Assembly (NCBI GenBank): GCA_023229575.1
Contig: JALNYZ010000013.1
Coordinates: 1 to 64,000 of the forward strand
Direction of reading: 5' to 3'
DNA length: 64,000 nt
From: Prolixibacteraceae bacterium
GTDB taxonomy: Bacteria; Bacteroidota; Bacteroidia; Bacteroidales; Prolixibacteraceae
Position 1 is the stretch's first letter. Every line of letters begins with the position of its first letter. Positions 26,307-35,227 of this stretch are shown piece by piece. Below the pieces are notes generated by a model. That model was not told the DNA's origin, made no database searches, and was given only the letters and a program-made list of their open reading frames with translations. Position numbers and translations under genes: made by a program.

Positions 26307-27974
26307 TTTATTGGCATCCAGATGCACCGATTTTACCGCCCTTCCGGATGGATCAGCGTTGTTTCTGAAGGAAGGGTCCCATGCCAGCGCCTCGGGGGTA
26401 CTGCATGCGATTGAAGGTACGGAAGGAACGCAGGAGGCTGCCGTGTCGGACGGAAAGTGCTCGGAGAAAATGGAACGGTAGAAATACTCTTCTTTCGACA
26501 TCGGGGTATTGATTGGGAATCTGAATTTGGCGTTTTTCATCTGATCATCCGTTACTCTTTCGCCAACCATTACCTTCAGCGAATCGATCCAGTTGTAGCC
26601 AACACCGTCGGAGAACTGCTCTTTCTGGCGCCATGCGACACTGGCTGGAAGATATTCTTCAAATGCCTTGCGCAAAATCCATTTTTCCATTTTGCCGTCC
26701 TTGGCCATTTTGTCTTCCGGATTAAGTGTCATGGCTACATCCATAAACTCTTTATCAAGGAATGGAACCCTGCCTTCAACGCCCCATGCAGCCAGCGATT
26801 TGTTGGCACGAAGACAGTCGTAGAGGTGCAGTTTGCCCAATTTGCGGATGGTCTCTTCGTGAAACGCCCGTGCATTGGGCGCTTTGTGAAAGTAGAGGTA
26901 TCCGCCAAAGATTTCGTCAGCCCCCTCGCCCGAAAGGACCATTTTCACCCCCATCGATTTGATCACCCTGGACAACAAATACATGGGCGTAGATGCCCTT
27001 ATGGTAGTAACGTCGTAAGTTTCAAGGTGATAAATTACATCGCGAAGTGCGTCCAATCCCTCCTGAACCGTAAAGTGTACTTCGTGATGCACCGTACCGA
27101 TGTGGTCTGCCACTTTCTGTGCGGCGGCAAGGTCGGGAGATCCGATGAGGCCTACGGCAAAAGAGTGCAGTTGCGGCCACCAGGCCTCCTGGGTGTCATC
27201 TACCGATTCGACCCGTTTAGCAGCGTATTTTTTGGCGATGGCCGAGATGACGGATGAGTCTAATCCACCGGAGAGAAGAACCCCGTATGGAACATCCGAC
27301 ATTAACTGACGGTGAACGGCATCTTCGAGCGCTTTGCGAAGCACCGGGATACTGGAAACATTGTCCTTCACATTTTCATAATCTCCCCAGGTGCGGCTAT
27401 ACCATTTTTTGGGAACCCCATCTTTGCTATACAGGTAATGTCCAGGCAGGAATTCTTCAATTCTCTTGCAAACACCCTCAAGGGCTTTGAGTTCAGAGGC
27501 AATGTAAAACTGTCCACAATCATCCCAGCCCATGTAGAGCGGAATGATCCCGATATGGTCGCGGGCGATCAGGTAGCAATCTTTTTCCCTGTCGTAAAGC
27601 ACAAAAGCGAAAATCCCGTTAAGGTCTTCGAGAAAATCAATTCCCTTCTCCTGGTAAAGGGCCAGAATGACTTCACAGTCGGATTGTGTCTGAAATTCGT
27701 ATTTGGATTCGAGTGGATTTCTAAGTTCCCTGTGGTTGTAGATTTCGCCATTGACGCCAAGCACAAGATTATGGTCCTTGCTGTAAAGTGGCTGGCCTCC
27801 CGAAGTCGGGTCGACGATCGCCAGACGTTCGTGGGCGATAATGGCGTGGTCGCCTACGAAAATACCGGACCAGTCAGGACCGCGGTGCCTGATTCGTTTT
27901 GACATCTCAAGCGCCTTGATGCGCAATTGGTCTGAAGGGCAGTTAATTTCAAATATTCCTACTATTCCACACAT
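26304..27974 (-). CDS. asnB: Asparagine synthetase B, glutamine-hydrolysing
   Basis: Converts aspartate, ATP and glutamine to asparagine. The 556-residue product starts MCGIVGIFE, giving the mature N-terminal Cys nucleophile of the class II glutaminase domain, with the Gln-binding RHRGPDWSG, the AHERLAIVDP and GEIYNHREL segments, and a synthetase domain with the PP-loop LLSGGLDSSVI and VLSGEGADEIFGGYLYF. Length matches the family. It has a good promoter upstream (28040-28070). Confidence 0.96.
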   Translation of the reverse strand: MCGIVGIFEINCPSDQLRIKALEMSKRIRHRGPDWSGIFVGDHAIIAHERLAIVDPTSGGQPLYSKDHNLVLGVNGEIYNHRELRNPLESKYEFQTQSDCEVILALYQEKGIDFLEDLNGIFAFVLYDREKDCYLIARDHIGIIPLYMGWDDCGQFYIASELKALEGVCKRIEEFLPGHYLYSKDGVPKKWYSRTWGDYENVKDNVSSIPVLRKALEDAVHRQLMSDVPYGVLLSGGLDSSVISAIAKKYAAKRVESVDDTQEAWWPQLHSFAVGLIGSPDLAAAQKVADHIGTVHHEVHFTVQEGLDALRDVIYHLETYDVTTIRASTPMYLLSRVIKSMGVKMVLSGEGADEIFGGYLYFHKAPNARAFHEETIRKLGKLHLYDCLRANKSLAAWGVEGRVPFLDKEFMDVAMTLNPEDKMAKDGKMEKWILRKAFEEYLPASVAWRQKEQFSDGVGYNWIDSLKVMVGERVTDDQMKNAKFRFPINTPMSKEEYFYRSIFSEHFPSDTAASCVPSVPSIACSTPEALAWDPSFRNNADPSGRAVKSVHLDANK

Positions 27975-28039
27975 ACAATCCTATTTTTATTGTTTGATAT
28001 TTTGAATAACCGAATACAATATGATTAAATATTTCGGTT

Positions 28040-28070
28040 CAAATATACAAATATCTACTAATACAACAAA
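28040..28070 (-). promoter_or_regulatory. Bacteroidota-type promoter for asnB
   Basis: Minus-strand TATATTTG (28040-28047) and TTTG (28067-28070) are separated by 19 bases, an almost ideal TTTG-N19-TAnnTTTG pair. The leader to the asnB ATG is about 60 nt. Of the promoters I could find in this window, this is the best match. Confidence 0.65.
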
Positions 28071-28142
28071 AAAATAGACAAAATGTCACAAAATAGTCAT
28101 TATGTGATGTTTTTTGTCTGAAACTAGAATTTGGGCGATATT

Positions 28143-30047
28143 TTAAAATTTGAATTTATTTACAATTTTTCCGATCTCACCCCCCTCGTAATTGACGGTC
28201 AAGGTGTCGTTTTTCATGTTTTTCAGGATGGAGACACTATTTGTGAGGGAGTCAATGAAAATAATGTTGAAAAATACCCTCGAAGTGCTATCCATGGAAG
28301 AATGAAATCCAACAACGCCATTGTCGTTGGAGAGATGGCTGACAAAATAGGGCAATGCTTCAATATCGTACTGTTTCGGGTCGGCCTGGACCACAAGGGT
28401 ATCAAGCATCGTATCGCGGTAACTTTTCTTCCAGTTGAAGGTACTCTGGTAAGGCTCAAACATTCTGTTCTTGTATTCAGTTAGACTGATGGTTTGAGGC
28501 AGTGGTGTACCAACCAATTTGAAGGAAAGGTCGAAATGAGTTGACAGCTCATTTGTGTTGATCCTCAGTATTTTGGTTTCGATTATCTCTTTCAGTCCTG
28601 ATTCTTTCAGATTTGAATTGCCCGGTAAAAATAATCTGACTGTTACCGGACAACTGAAAACACTTTCGAGTCCGAGGGCATCAGACTTTTCTTTTAGCAG
28701 CATCGTAAGATGCGAAAAGTCATTGGGATCAAAGAAGTTATCAAGTTGGCAGGAGACCATTTTAATATTTTGGATAGAATCCGGAATCTCACGAACGACT
28801 GCTTTCTGTGGCGTAAATATCTCCGCCTGAATTTTCTGGTCCGTTAAAATGGCCGGATCATATAATACTTTGACCTTGTGTGTGGTGACGTAGGTAGCAA
28901 CACCCAGCACTCCTTTGACCTCTTTCATTTTGTTGGCGAAGGCTGTGGAACTGCCAAAGCATTTGATTTCGGTGAGTCCGGACTGGGTGAAGACCGCTGC
29001 TTTTTCAAGTTCTGCCGGAGTTCCCCATCGCTGGTCGATGGTAGGCAACTCCCAATTGAAACTTAAGATAAGTCCGATCACAAACAAAACGATGGCGGCA
29101 ATAACCGGCAGCCATTTCAGCCCGCTGCGCCTGTTGATCTGCAGGGTATCTTTTTCGGGACACACTTCGAGACACTCGCCGCACAAGTTGCAATCCACGT
29201 CGGTAACGACCTTCATTGCGGCTACATCAATGACCTGCGGGCATTTGCGGCTGCAAAGCCGGCAGTTGGTACAGGATGATTCGTTGCGGGTAATTTTGGC
29301 AACCGGAAAGAAATTAAGCTTTCCGCCAAAAAATTCCAGCAGATATCCACCGATTGCTAGGGCGGCCAAAGGCCAGACATACGAGAGCTCTATTCCTGTG
29401 ATACGAATAAGTACATAGAGCAGAATTACAGAGGCAGCGAACCAGATAAATTTAAGGATGTTTGAGATGGCGCCGAGCGGACAAAAGTATTTACACCAGA
29501 AAAGTCTGAAGATGATGGATCCTATCACCACCAGGGAGATGGAGATCAGTGCAAAAAACCAGACAACATCCAAACTGAAGCCTGATGCGACGGCATAATA
29601 GGGATCAAATTTCTTGCAAAAAAGCTCATTGCTATCAAGGGTGTAATAGAAGGTAACAAATAGGAGGATGTATTTTAAGGAGCGTAAAAGTAGATCTGCT
29701 GATCTTGAAATTTTAATACTGACTTTGAATTTATCCCCAAGATTTCCAAGCCATTCGCTGATCGTTCCAATTGGACAAATGAAGGCGCAGAAGAGTTTGC
29801 TGAAAAGTATTATCCCAATAATCAGCATAATGCCCATGGCAATCTGTGCAGTGGTCATGGTGCAGGCCAGCGAATTGCTCAGGAAGTAACTGCTTAATGC
29901 CTGAACTCCGCCGAATGGACAATAGGCTTCAAAATCCGGAATGTAATCTTTTTGCAGGAAGGCCCTGACTCCAAGAAATAGTAAAAACGCAATGACACTC
30001 CACTGAAGGATAAATCGGGGAAGGTTTTTTTTTTGGTTAGATCTCAT
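28143..30047 (-). CDS. Membrane polyferredoxin (NapH/NosR-like 4Fe-4S protein) with HMA-like and unknown C-terminal domains
   Basis: The 634-residue protein has six or seven transmembrane helices with the CX3CP motifs typical of NapH/NosR/CcoG proteins (FCAFICPIG near 87-94, WCKYFCPLG near 184-192), then two [4Fe-4S] motifs, CTNCRLCSRKCP (259-270) and CNLCGECLEVCP (286-297). After a further helix (about 312-330) comes a region (355-412) with the beta-alpha-beta pattern of a heavy-metal-associated domain, but with KCFGSSTAF in place of CxxC. The last 220 residues are not familiar and look periplasmic. It likely passes electrons across or along the membrane; partner and substrate are unknown. 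Confidence 0.75.
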   Translation of the reverse strand: MRSNQKKNLPRFILQWSVIAFLLFLGVRAFLQKDYIPDFEAYCPFGGVQALSSYFLSNSLACTMTTAQIAMGIMLIIGIILFSKLFCAFICPIGTISEWLGNLGDKFKVSIKISRSADLLLRSLKYILLFVTFYYTLDSNELFCKKFDPYYAVASGFSLDVVWFFALISISLVVIGSIIFRLFWCKYFCPLGAISNILKFIWFAASVILLYVLIRITGIELSYVWPLAALAIGGYLLEFFGGKLNFFPVAKITRNESSCTNCRLCSRKCPQVIDVAAMKVVTDVDCNLCGECLEVCPEKDTLQINRRSGLKWLPVIAAIVLFVIGLILSFNWELPTIDQRWGTPAELEKAAVFTQSGLTEIKCFGSSTAFANKMKEVKGVLGVATYVTTHKVKVLYDPAILTDQKIQAEIFTPQKAVVREIPDSIQNIKMVSCQLDNFFDPNDFSHLTMLLKEKSDALGLESVFSCPVTVRLFLPGNSNLKESGLKEIIETKILRINTNELSTHFDLSFKLVGTPLPQTISLTEYKNRMFEPYQSTFNWKKSYRDTMLDTLVVQADPKQYDIEALPYFVSHLSNDNGVVGFHSSMDSTSRVFFNIIFIDSLTNSVSILKNMKNDTLTVNYEGGEIGKIVNKFKF

Positions 30048-30087
30048 GTTAATTGGTTGGTCTTTTGGTTACATGTAATGAACAAAA

Positions 30088-30186
30088 TCCTTTGTGCATC
30101 CTTTGTGTTTTCCTTGGGGGCCTTTGTGGTGAAAAATAAAAATTTAACCACAAAGGGCGCTAAGGTTTGCACAAAGGACTCAAAAG
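30088..30186. repeat. Inverted repeat, CACAAAGG family
   Basis: CCTTTGTGCATCCTTTGTG and GGCCTTTGTGGTG face AACCACAAAGGGCGC and TTGCACAAAGGACTC around an A-rich loop. It is in the spacer between the polyferredoxin start and the pssA 3' end. Confidence 0.8.
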
Positions 30187-30212
30187 TTAGAATCTAATTA
30201 CGAACGAGGTCG

Positions 30213-30950
30213 CTATTTTTTTGTCAATTCACTGATTACAGAGATTCCGATAAACAGCAGAACTATCGTGGAAATACCGTAAAGTTGCAGGGTGGCAATC
30301 AGTAACAATGAACAAATAATAAAGATGTATTGGATCTGGTTGTTCTTCCAGCCAAGATTTTTGAATTTCAGCGAGAACATGGGAATTTCGGCTACCAGCA
30401 AAAAAGAGAAGAGAACGGTAATGAAGAGCAGTACCGGAGTTGATAGCAAAAGCTGATCGATTCCCGGAATGGTGCCATGTTCCTGAATCAACGCCAGCGA
30501 AGAGATAAACAGGGCATTTGCAGGGGTTGGCAAACCGACGAAAGAACTGGTCTGCCGTTCATCTACATTGAATTTTGCCAGCCGAAGGGCCGAGAAAATC
30601 GGTATCAGAAAGGCTGCCCCAACGGTTAATAAATCTGTAATGGTTAAATTTGATTGAAGATCGGGCAGGACGTTTTCCTTAAAAATACTTGTCTCAAGCA
30701 GTTTAAACATGATTAACCCTGGGGCCAACCCGAATGAGATCATATCGGCAAGTGAATCCAACTCCTTTCCAATAGTTGAATAAACCTTTAACAAACGGGC
30801 GGTCATGCCGTCCATAAAATCGAAAATTGCAGCAAATAATATCAAAACCACTGCAGTTGTGAGCGCACCCTTCAAAATAAAAACCACTGCAATACTGCCA
30901 CAAAGAACATTGAGTGAGGTAATAAAATTGGGAATGTGCTTTTTGATCAT
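30213..30950 (-). CDS. pssA: CDP-diacylglycerol--serine O-phosphatidyltransferase
   Basis: Makes phosphatidylserine from CDP-DAG and serine at the inner membrane. The 245-residue, multi-helix protein carries the CDP-alcohol phosphatidyltransferase motif DGX2ARX8GX3DX3D as DGMTARLLKVYSTIGKELDS-LAD. I start it at ATG 30950 (MIKKHIPNFITSLNVLCG); the open frame extends to 31082 but that part overlaps psd and is not related to the family. Its start is 10 bp after the psd stop codon, so the two consecutive enzymes of phosphatidylethanolamine synthesis are in one operon with cdsA. Confidence 0.94.
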   Translation of the reverse strand: MIKKHIPNFITSLNVLCGSIAVVFILKGALTTAVVLILFAAIFDFMDGMTARLLKVYSTIGKELDSLADMISFGLAPGLIMFKLLETSIFKENVLPDLQSNLTITDLLTVGAAFLIPIFSALRLAKFNVDERQTSSFVGLPTPANALFISSLALIQEHGTIPGIDQLLLSTPVLLFITVLFSFLLVAEIPMFSLKFKNLGWKNNQIQYIFIICSLLLIATLQLYGISTIVLLFIGISVISELTKK

Positions 30951-30960
30951 ATTACCGGAA

Positions 30961-31611
30961 TTAAAGTTCAGCAAGTATGGTTTGGCTTCCGGTGACCTCC
31001 TGACAGAGTTCTGCGTTGACTTTAGTTCCCACAGGAAGGTAAATGTCGACACGTGATCCGAAACGGATAAACCCGAGTTCATCCTGTTGTGTTACCTTTT
31101 TCCCAACAGTGGAGTAAGTGATAATGCGTTTGGCAACCGCACCGGCGATCTGTCTCACAAGAACTTCGGTCCCATCGGCCATGCGGATTACGGTAGTGGC
31201 CCTTTCGTTCAGGGTTGAGGATTTTGGCAAATAGGCCGCCATAAAATGGCCACTGTGATGTTTGAAATAGGTAACTTCCCCCGGTACCGGATTCCAGTTG
31301 ATGTGAACGTTTGTTACTGACATAAAGACAGAAACCTGCAACCTGCGATCCTTGAAATATTCGTTTTCTGTGGTCTCTTCAATAGCTACAATAGTTCCGT
31401 CGGCTGGTGAAAGTACGGATTTGGGCGCTAAAGAAATCATTCTGTGGGGATAGCGAAAAAAACGGACAGTCAATACCAAAAAAGGCAAGGTTGTCAAGAT
31501 CATGAAAACCTGAAACACCGTATCATGTGTAAGACCAACCAGATAATTAACTGTTATCCAGATTATTATCGAAATAAAAACTATTTTATATCCCTCTCTG
31601 TGTAATCTCAT
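30961..31611 (-). CDS. psd: Phosphatidylserine decarboxylase, short (archaeal-like/PSD-A) form
   Basis: Decarboxylates phosphatidylserine to phosphatidylethanolamine. The 216-residue proenzyme has a hydrophobic N-terminus (about 9-52), LSPADGTIVAIEE, FMSVTNVHINWNPVPG and GHFMAAYLPKS, and the self-cleavage site FGS (G185-S186 in IRFGSRVD), where Ser becomes the pyruvoyl group. I use ATG 31611 (MRLHREGYKIV); the longer open frame overlaps cdsA and is not family-like. It lies between cdsA and pssA with short spacers. Confidence 0.94.
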   Translation of the reverse strand: MRLHREGYKIVFISIIIWITVNYLVGLTHDTVFQVFMILTTLPFLVLTVRFFRYPHRMISLAPKSVLSPADGTIVAIEETTENEYFKDRRLQVSVFMSVTNVHINWNPVPGEVTYFKHHSGHFMAAYLPKSSTLNERATTVIRMADGTEVLVRQIAGAVAKRIITYSTVGKKVTQQDELGFIRFGSRVDIYLPVGTKVNAELCQEVTGSQTILAEL

Positions 31612-31663
31612 TCCTTTTTCGTTAAGTGGGACAAAAATAGTGATTTTTTCTTGAATATTGACT

Positions 31664-32485
31664 TTATCCGAAGAAGTGGTTGAGCAGGAAAACGAACGGG
31701 GAGGCAAAAATAATACTGTCGAACCGATCCAGCAATCCTCCATGACCGGGCAGGAATTTACCTGAATCTTTAAGTCCAAGGTTTCGTTTTATCATCGATT
31801 CGACCAGGTCGCCAATTGTACCTGAAATAGCTGCAATTGTGGCAATTAGCAGCATATAGGCTGTCTCAAACCTTGGAAAGAGCCTTTGCAGGGCAATAGC
31901 CAACAAGAGAGCCAGAAACCAGCCACCAAAAAAACCTTCCCAGCTCTTCTTGGGCGATATCCTTTCAAAAAGACGGTGCTTGCCCAGGGTTACTCCGAAG
32001 AGGTATGCGCCTGAATCGTAAGCCCAAATCAGGATAAACAGGGATATTAACAAGGTTGGTTCGTAATTGTTATCAGCAGGGAAGGTCGGGAAGACAAAAT
32101 AGTTAAAAAGGGAGAACGGGTAGATGATGTAAATAATTCCAAAAATGGTAACTGCAATATTTTCCAGGGCATTTTTTTTTGCCCGGTAAAGTTCATAAGC
32201 AGGAATAATGAACAGAATGGCAAGATAAAATCCAAAGAGATTTACCGAGACAATTCCCTTTGTAAAAAGAAAGGTCAGGAGGAATATAATCCCGCCCATG
32301 GTAACGCCCAGGAATTTTTGAGGTGAGATACCCGCATGTTTCGAAAGCGTATAAAATTCCAGAAGGATAAAGACGGAGAATAGTCCGAATAGGAGGGCAA
32401 AACTCCAGGGGCCAAACCAGATGGCTCCCATTAGTACGACTGCAAAGAGCAGTCCGGAGATGCTCCTCTTGTAAAATTCTTTCAA
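31664..32485 (-). CDS. cdsA: Phosphatidate cytidylyltransferase
   Basis: Makes CDP-diacylglycerol, the precursor of all phospholipids here. The 273 residues have about eight transmembrane helices and the C-terminal family signature in MIKRNLGLKDSGKFLPGHGG-LLDRFDS. The start codon appears to be TTG at 32485, within TTTGA so that it overlaps the DUF2007 stop; the next in-frame ATG would remove part of the first helix. This suggests coupled translation with the upstream gene. Confidence 0.93.
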   Translation of the reverse strand: MKEFYKRSISGLLFAVVLMGAIWFGPWSFALLFGLFSVFILLEFYTLSKHAGISPQKFLGVTMGGIIFLLTFLFTKGIVSVNLFGFYLAILFIIPAYELYRAKKNALENIAVTIFGIIYIIYPFSLFNYFVFPTFPADNNYEPTLLISLFILIWAYDSGAYLFGVTLGKHRLFERISPKKSWEGFFGGWFLALLLAIALQRLFPRFETAYMLLIATIAAISGTIGDLVESMIKRNLGLKDSGKFLPGHGGLLDRFDSIIFASPFVFLLNHFFG

Positions 32486-32697
32486 ATTTCCCCGGTTATT
32501 AGTTGGTCTAAAATTTTCAGAGCCTCTTGCGTGTCTTGCTCTTCAATGTAGAGTTCAACATCCCCAAAGACAAGATAGGAAGAGTCTTTTTGATTCATTA
32601 TCACAGCATTGATCCCACTTTCCGCCAAAAGATCGCGAGCCATCAATACCTTGAATTCATCGCCTGAAAAATAGATCTTTTTCCAACTCTTTTCCAT
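32482..32697 (-). CDS. DUF2007 small protein
   Basis: A 71-residue protein with the DUF2007 pattern: WKKIYFSGDEFKVLMARDLLAESGINAVI, then YLVFGDVELYIEEQDTQEAL. The fold resembles PII-like or ACT-type signalling domains, but the function is not established. It is encoded between ftsH (12-bp spacer) and cdsA (4-bp overlap), so it is part of the same operon. Confidence 0.82.
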   Translation of the reverse strand: MEKSWKKIYFSGDEFKVLMARDLLAESGINAVIMNQKDSSYLVFGDVELYIEEQDTQEALKILDQLITGEI

Positions 32698-32709
32698 ATA
32701 ATTTTCCTG

Positions 32710-34734
32710 TTATGCAACAGTATCATTTCCCTTGTCATCTTGTTCGGTAACCTTTTCGGTTTTTGACTCAACCTTGGTTTTGTTCCAGGGTCTTGGGCCA
32801 AAGACATGTTCAAGGTCCTCGGTGAAGATTACCTCCCTATCAAGCAATAGTTCTGCAAGTTTCTTATGGCCTTCCGCATTGGTACTAAGGATCTTTTTAG
32901 CCCTTTCGTATTCTTTGTTGATAATCAGGTTTACCTCAGCGTCAATTATTTCTGCCGTTTTCTCGCTGTATGGTTTGGTAAATGAATAATCTGACTGACC
33001 GGAAGAGTCGTAATAGCTTACTTTGCCTATTTTTTCGCTCATGCCAAAGTAGGAGACCATGGCAAAGGAGGTGCGTGTCACCTTTTCCAAATCGTTTTGG
33101 GCGCCTGAGGAGACTGATTTGAAAATCAGCTCTTCGGCAGCACGACCGCCCAGGGTGGCACAGATCTCATCCAACAATTGCTCCCTGGTTGTGATCTGCC
33201 TCTCTTCGGGCAGGTACCATGCTGCCCCCAGCGCTTTTCCGCGGGGTACGATGGTAACTTTTACCAGCGGGTGGGCATGTTCCAGTAACCAGCTAACGGT
33301 TGCATGACCGGCTTCATGGTATGCAATGGTTGCCTTTTCGTTGACCGAAATAATTTTATTTTTCTTTTCCAATCCACCAATGATACGGTCTACTGCATCG
33401 AGAAAATCTTGTTTTTCAACCACCTCTTTCATTTTTCTGGCGGCAATCAAAGCCGATTCATTGCACACATTTGCGATATCTGCACCGGAAAAACCAGGGG
33501 TCTGTTTGGCCAGAAAATCAACATTGACGTCCTCACCCAGTTTTAAAGGACGAAGGTGGACCTGGAAGATCTCCTTGCGGTCGATCATATCGGGCAGTTC
33601 TACATGGATCTGGCGATCGAAACGACCGGCCCGCATGAGCGCCCTGTCCAGAATGTCGGCACGGTTGGTTGCGGCCAGGATGATCACGCCGGAGTTGGTG
33701 TCGAAACCATCCATCTCAGTGAGCAACTGGTTCAACGTATTTTCGCGCTCATCGTTCGATCCCATGTTGGGGTTACGTCCGCGTGCCCGGCCGATTGCGT
33801 CTATCTCATCAATAAATACGATACAAGGGGATTTCTCTTTGGCCTGTTTGAAAAGGTCACGTACCCTGGATGCCCCTACACCGACAAACATCTCCACGAA
33901 GTCGGAACCTGACATGGAGAAGAACGGTACATCGGCTTCCCCCGCGACTGCTTTGGCCAATAATGTTTTACCTGTTCCGGGAGGGCCGACAAGTAAGGCC
34001 CCCTTCGGGATTTTGCCACCTAATTTTGTATAACGATCAGGATTCTTGAGAAACTCAACTATCTCCTGAATCTCCTCTTTGGCCTCGGCCAATCCTGCCA
34101 CCTCTTTAAATGTGGTCGAAACCCTCGACTCTTTGTCGAAAACCTTGGCCTGCGACTTCCCAACGCTAAAGATATTGCCGGCCCCTCCACCGCCTTTACT
34201 CATCCGCCGGAAAATCCAGAAGTAGAAAAGGAGAAGAATCAGTATCGGGAATATCCAGCTAAAGATCTCGGTGAAATAGTTCGTCCGGTTTTCGTAAGTT
34301 AAAATAACCCGCGATTCACCCAATTCCTGCTGGGCTTTCTCCAGGTTGGATTCGAAAACATCGATTGAACCTATGTTGAAAGTGAAATGGGGACCGGCTT
34401 TGGATGGTTCGGAAAGGCCCTGGTTCAATTTGGCCTTGTACTTTTCGTAGGATCCTTCTTTCAGGTAAATCTCAGCTTCCGTCTTGTTGACAATATTGAT
34501 TTTATCGACATCGCCATTTTTAAGCATCGTACTTTTAACCTCACGCCAGTTGGTCTCAACCGGTTTTCCACTCGTGCCATAGATAAAATTAATATACAGT
34601 ATGGCTACCAGCACGATCCCGTAAATATACATGGGATTGAACTTGTAAGAGGAGGGTTTATTGGGGATACCCATCGGCGGCTTGTTTGTTTTGTTGGTCT
34701 TTGGACCTTTTGTATTTGGTTTCTTTTCTGTCAT
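32710..34734 (-). CDS. ftsH: ATP-dependent zinc metalloprotease FtsH
   Basis: Membrane-bound AAA+ protease that degrades short-lived and misfolded membrane and cytosolic proteins. The 674-residue product has a lysine- and proline-rich N-terminal tail, transmembrane helices at about 33-51 and 156-175 around a periplasmic domain, a glycine-rich linker, Walker A GPPGTGKT (250-257), Walker B IVFIDEIDAIG, the SRH arginines near MRAGRFDRQ, and the Zn site HEAGH (473-477). Upstream by 6 bp is rsfS. Confidence 0.97.
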   Translation of the reverse strand: MTEKKPNTKGPKTNKTNKPPMGIPNKPSSYKFNPMYIYGIVLVAILYINFIYGTSGKPVETNWREVKSTMLKNGDVDKINIVNKTEAEIYLKEGSYEKYKAKLNQGLSEPSKAGPHFTFNIGSIDVFESNLEKAQQELGESRVILTYENRTNYFTEIFSWIFPILILLLFYFWIFRRMSKGGGGAGNIFSVGKSQAKVFDKESRVSTTFKEVAGLAEAKEEIQEIVEFLKNPDRYTKLGGKIPKGALLVGPPGTGKTLLAKAVAGEADVPFFSMSGSDFVEMFVGVGASRVRDLFKQAKEKSPCIVFIDEIDAIGRARGRNPNMGSNDERENTLNQLLTEMDGFDTNSGVIILAATNRADILDRALMRAGRFDRQIHVELPDMIDRKEIFQVHLRPLKLGEDVNVDFLAKQTPGFSGADIANVCNESALIAARKMKEVVEKQDFLDAVDRIIGGLEKKNKIISVNEKATIAYHEAGHATVSWLLEHAHPLVKVTIVPRGKALGAAWYLPEERQITTREQLLDEICATLGGRAAEELIFKSVSSGAQNDLEKVTRTSFAMVSYFGMSEKIGKVSYYDSSGQSDYSFTKPYSEKTAEIIDAEVNLIINKEYERAKKILSTNAEGHKKLAELLLDREVIFTEDLEHVFGPRPWNKTKVESKTEKVTEQDDKGNDTVA

Positions 34735-34740
34735 GATAAT

Positions 34741-35118
34741 TTAAATGTCTGCTTCAATGTTATAAATTGTTCCATCACCCCAGAGGGATTCCAGATCGTA
34801 AAACCTTCTGAAAGGTTCCTGAAAAATGTGTACCATTACATTCACGTAATCTAACAATATCCATTGTGCATTCTGAAATCCATCCTGACGCCAAACGGTT
34901 TCAAAGGCAAGCTCTTCCACACTTTCCTCCACCGAGCGGGCGATGGCATCTACATGGGTATTTGAACTTCCATGGCAGATGATGAAATTGTCGCATTCGG
35001 CCTCCCCTTCTTCAGACAAGTCAATGTTGACAATTTCAATCCCTTTTTTTCGACGCATGCCTTCCACAATGGCATCGACCAAATCCCGCGGGCACTTTTT
35101 ACACTCCTTTTTAACCAT
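34741..35118 (-). CDS. rsfS: Ribosomal silencing factor RsfS
   Basis: Binds L14 and keeps the ribosomal subunits apart when nutrients are low. The 125-residue product has the family pattern VDAIVEGMRRKKGIEIVNID, CDNFIICHGSSNTHVDAIA, and DGFQNAQWILLDYVNVMVHIF. I start it at ATG 35118 (MVKKECKKCPRD); the open frame goes further to 35274, but it would overlap birA and is not conserved. It is the first gene of the ftsH / cdsA / psd / pssA operon; a minus-strand TATCTTTG box lies at 35136-35143. Confidence 0.92.
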   Translation of the reverse strand: MVKKECKKCPRDLVDAIVEGMRRKKGIEIVNIDLSEEGEAECDNFIICHGSSNTHVDAIARSVEESVEELAFETVWRQDGFQNAQWILLDYVNVMVHIFQEPFRRFYDLESLWGDGTIYNIEADI

Positions 35119-35227
35119 AGAATGATATATAATGACAAAGATAGTTGTTTTACCGATTCTTTGAAAACTCATAAGATGCAGGATCTCTCCAATATCGTTA
35201 ACTTTACGGGTTAAATTTTGTAAGGCC

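Noticed and set aside
28081..28115. A CRP/FNR-type operator upstream of asnB
   Set aside because: The TCACA and TGTGA words are in the wrong order and spacing for such a site.
30951..31082. Longer pssA start
   Set aside because: The added part lies inside psd in another frame and has no similarity to the family.
31612..31779. Longer psd start
   Set aside because: The added part lies inside the 3' end of cdsA and precedes the usual hydrophobic N-terminus.
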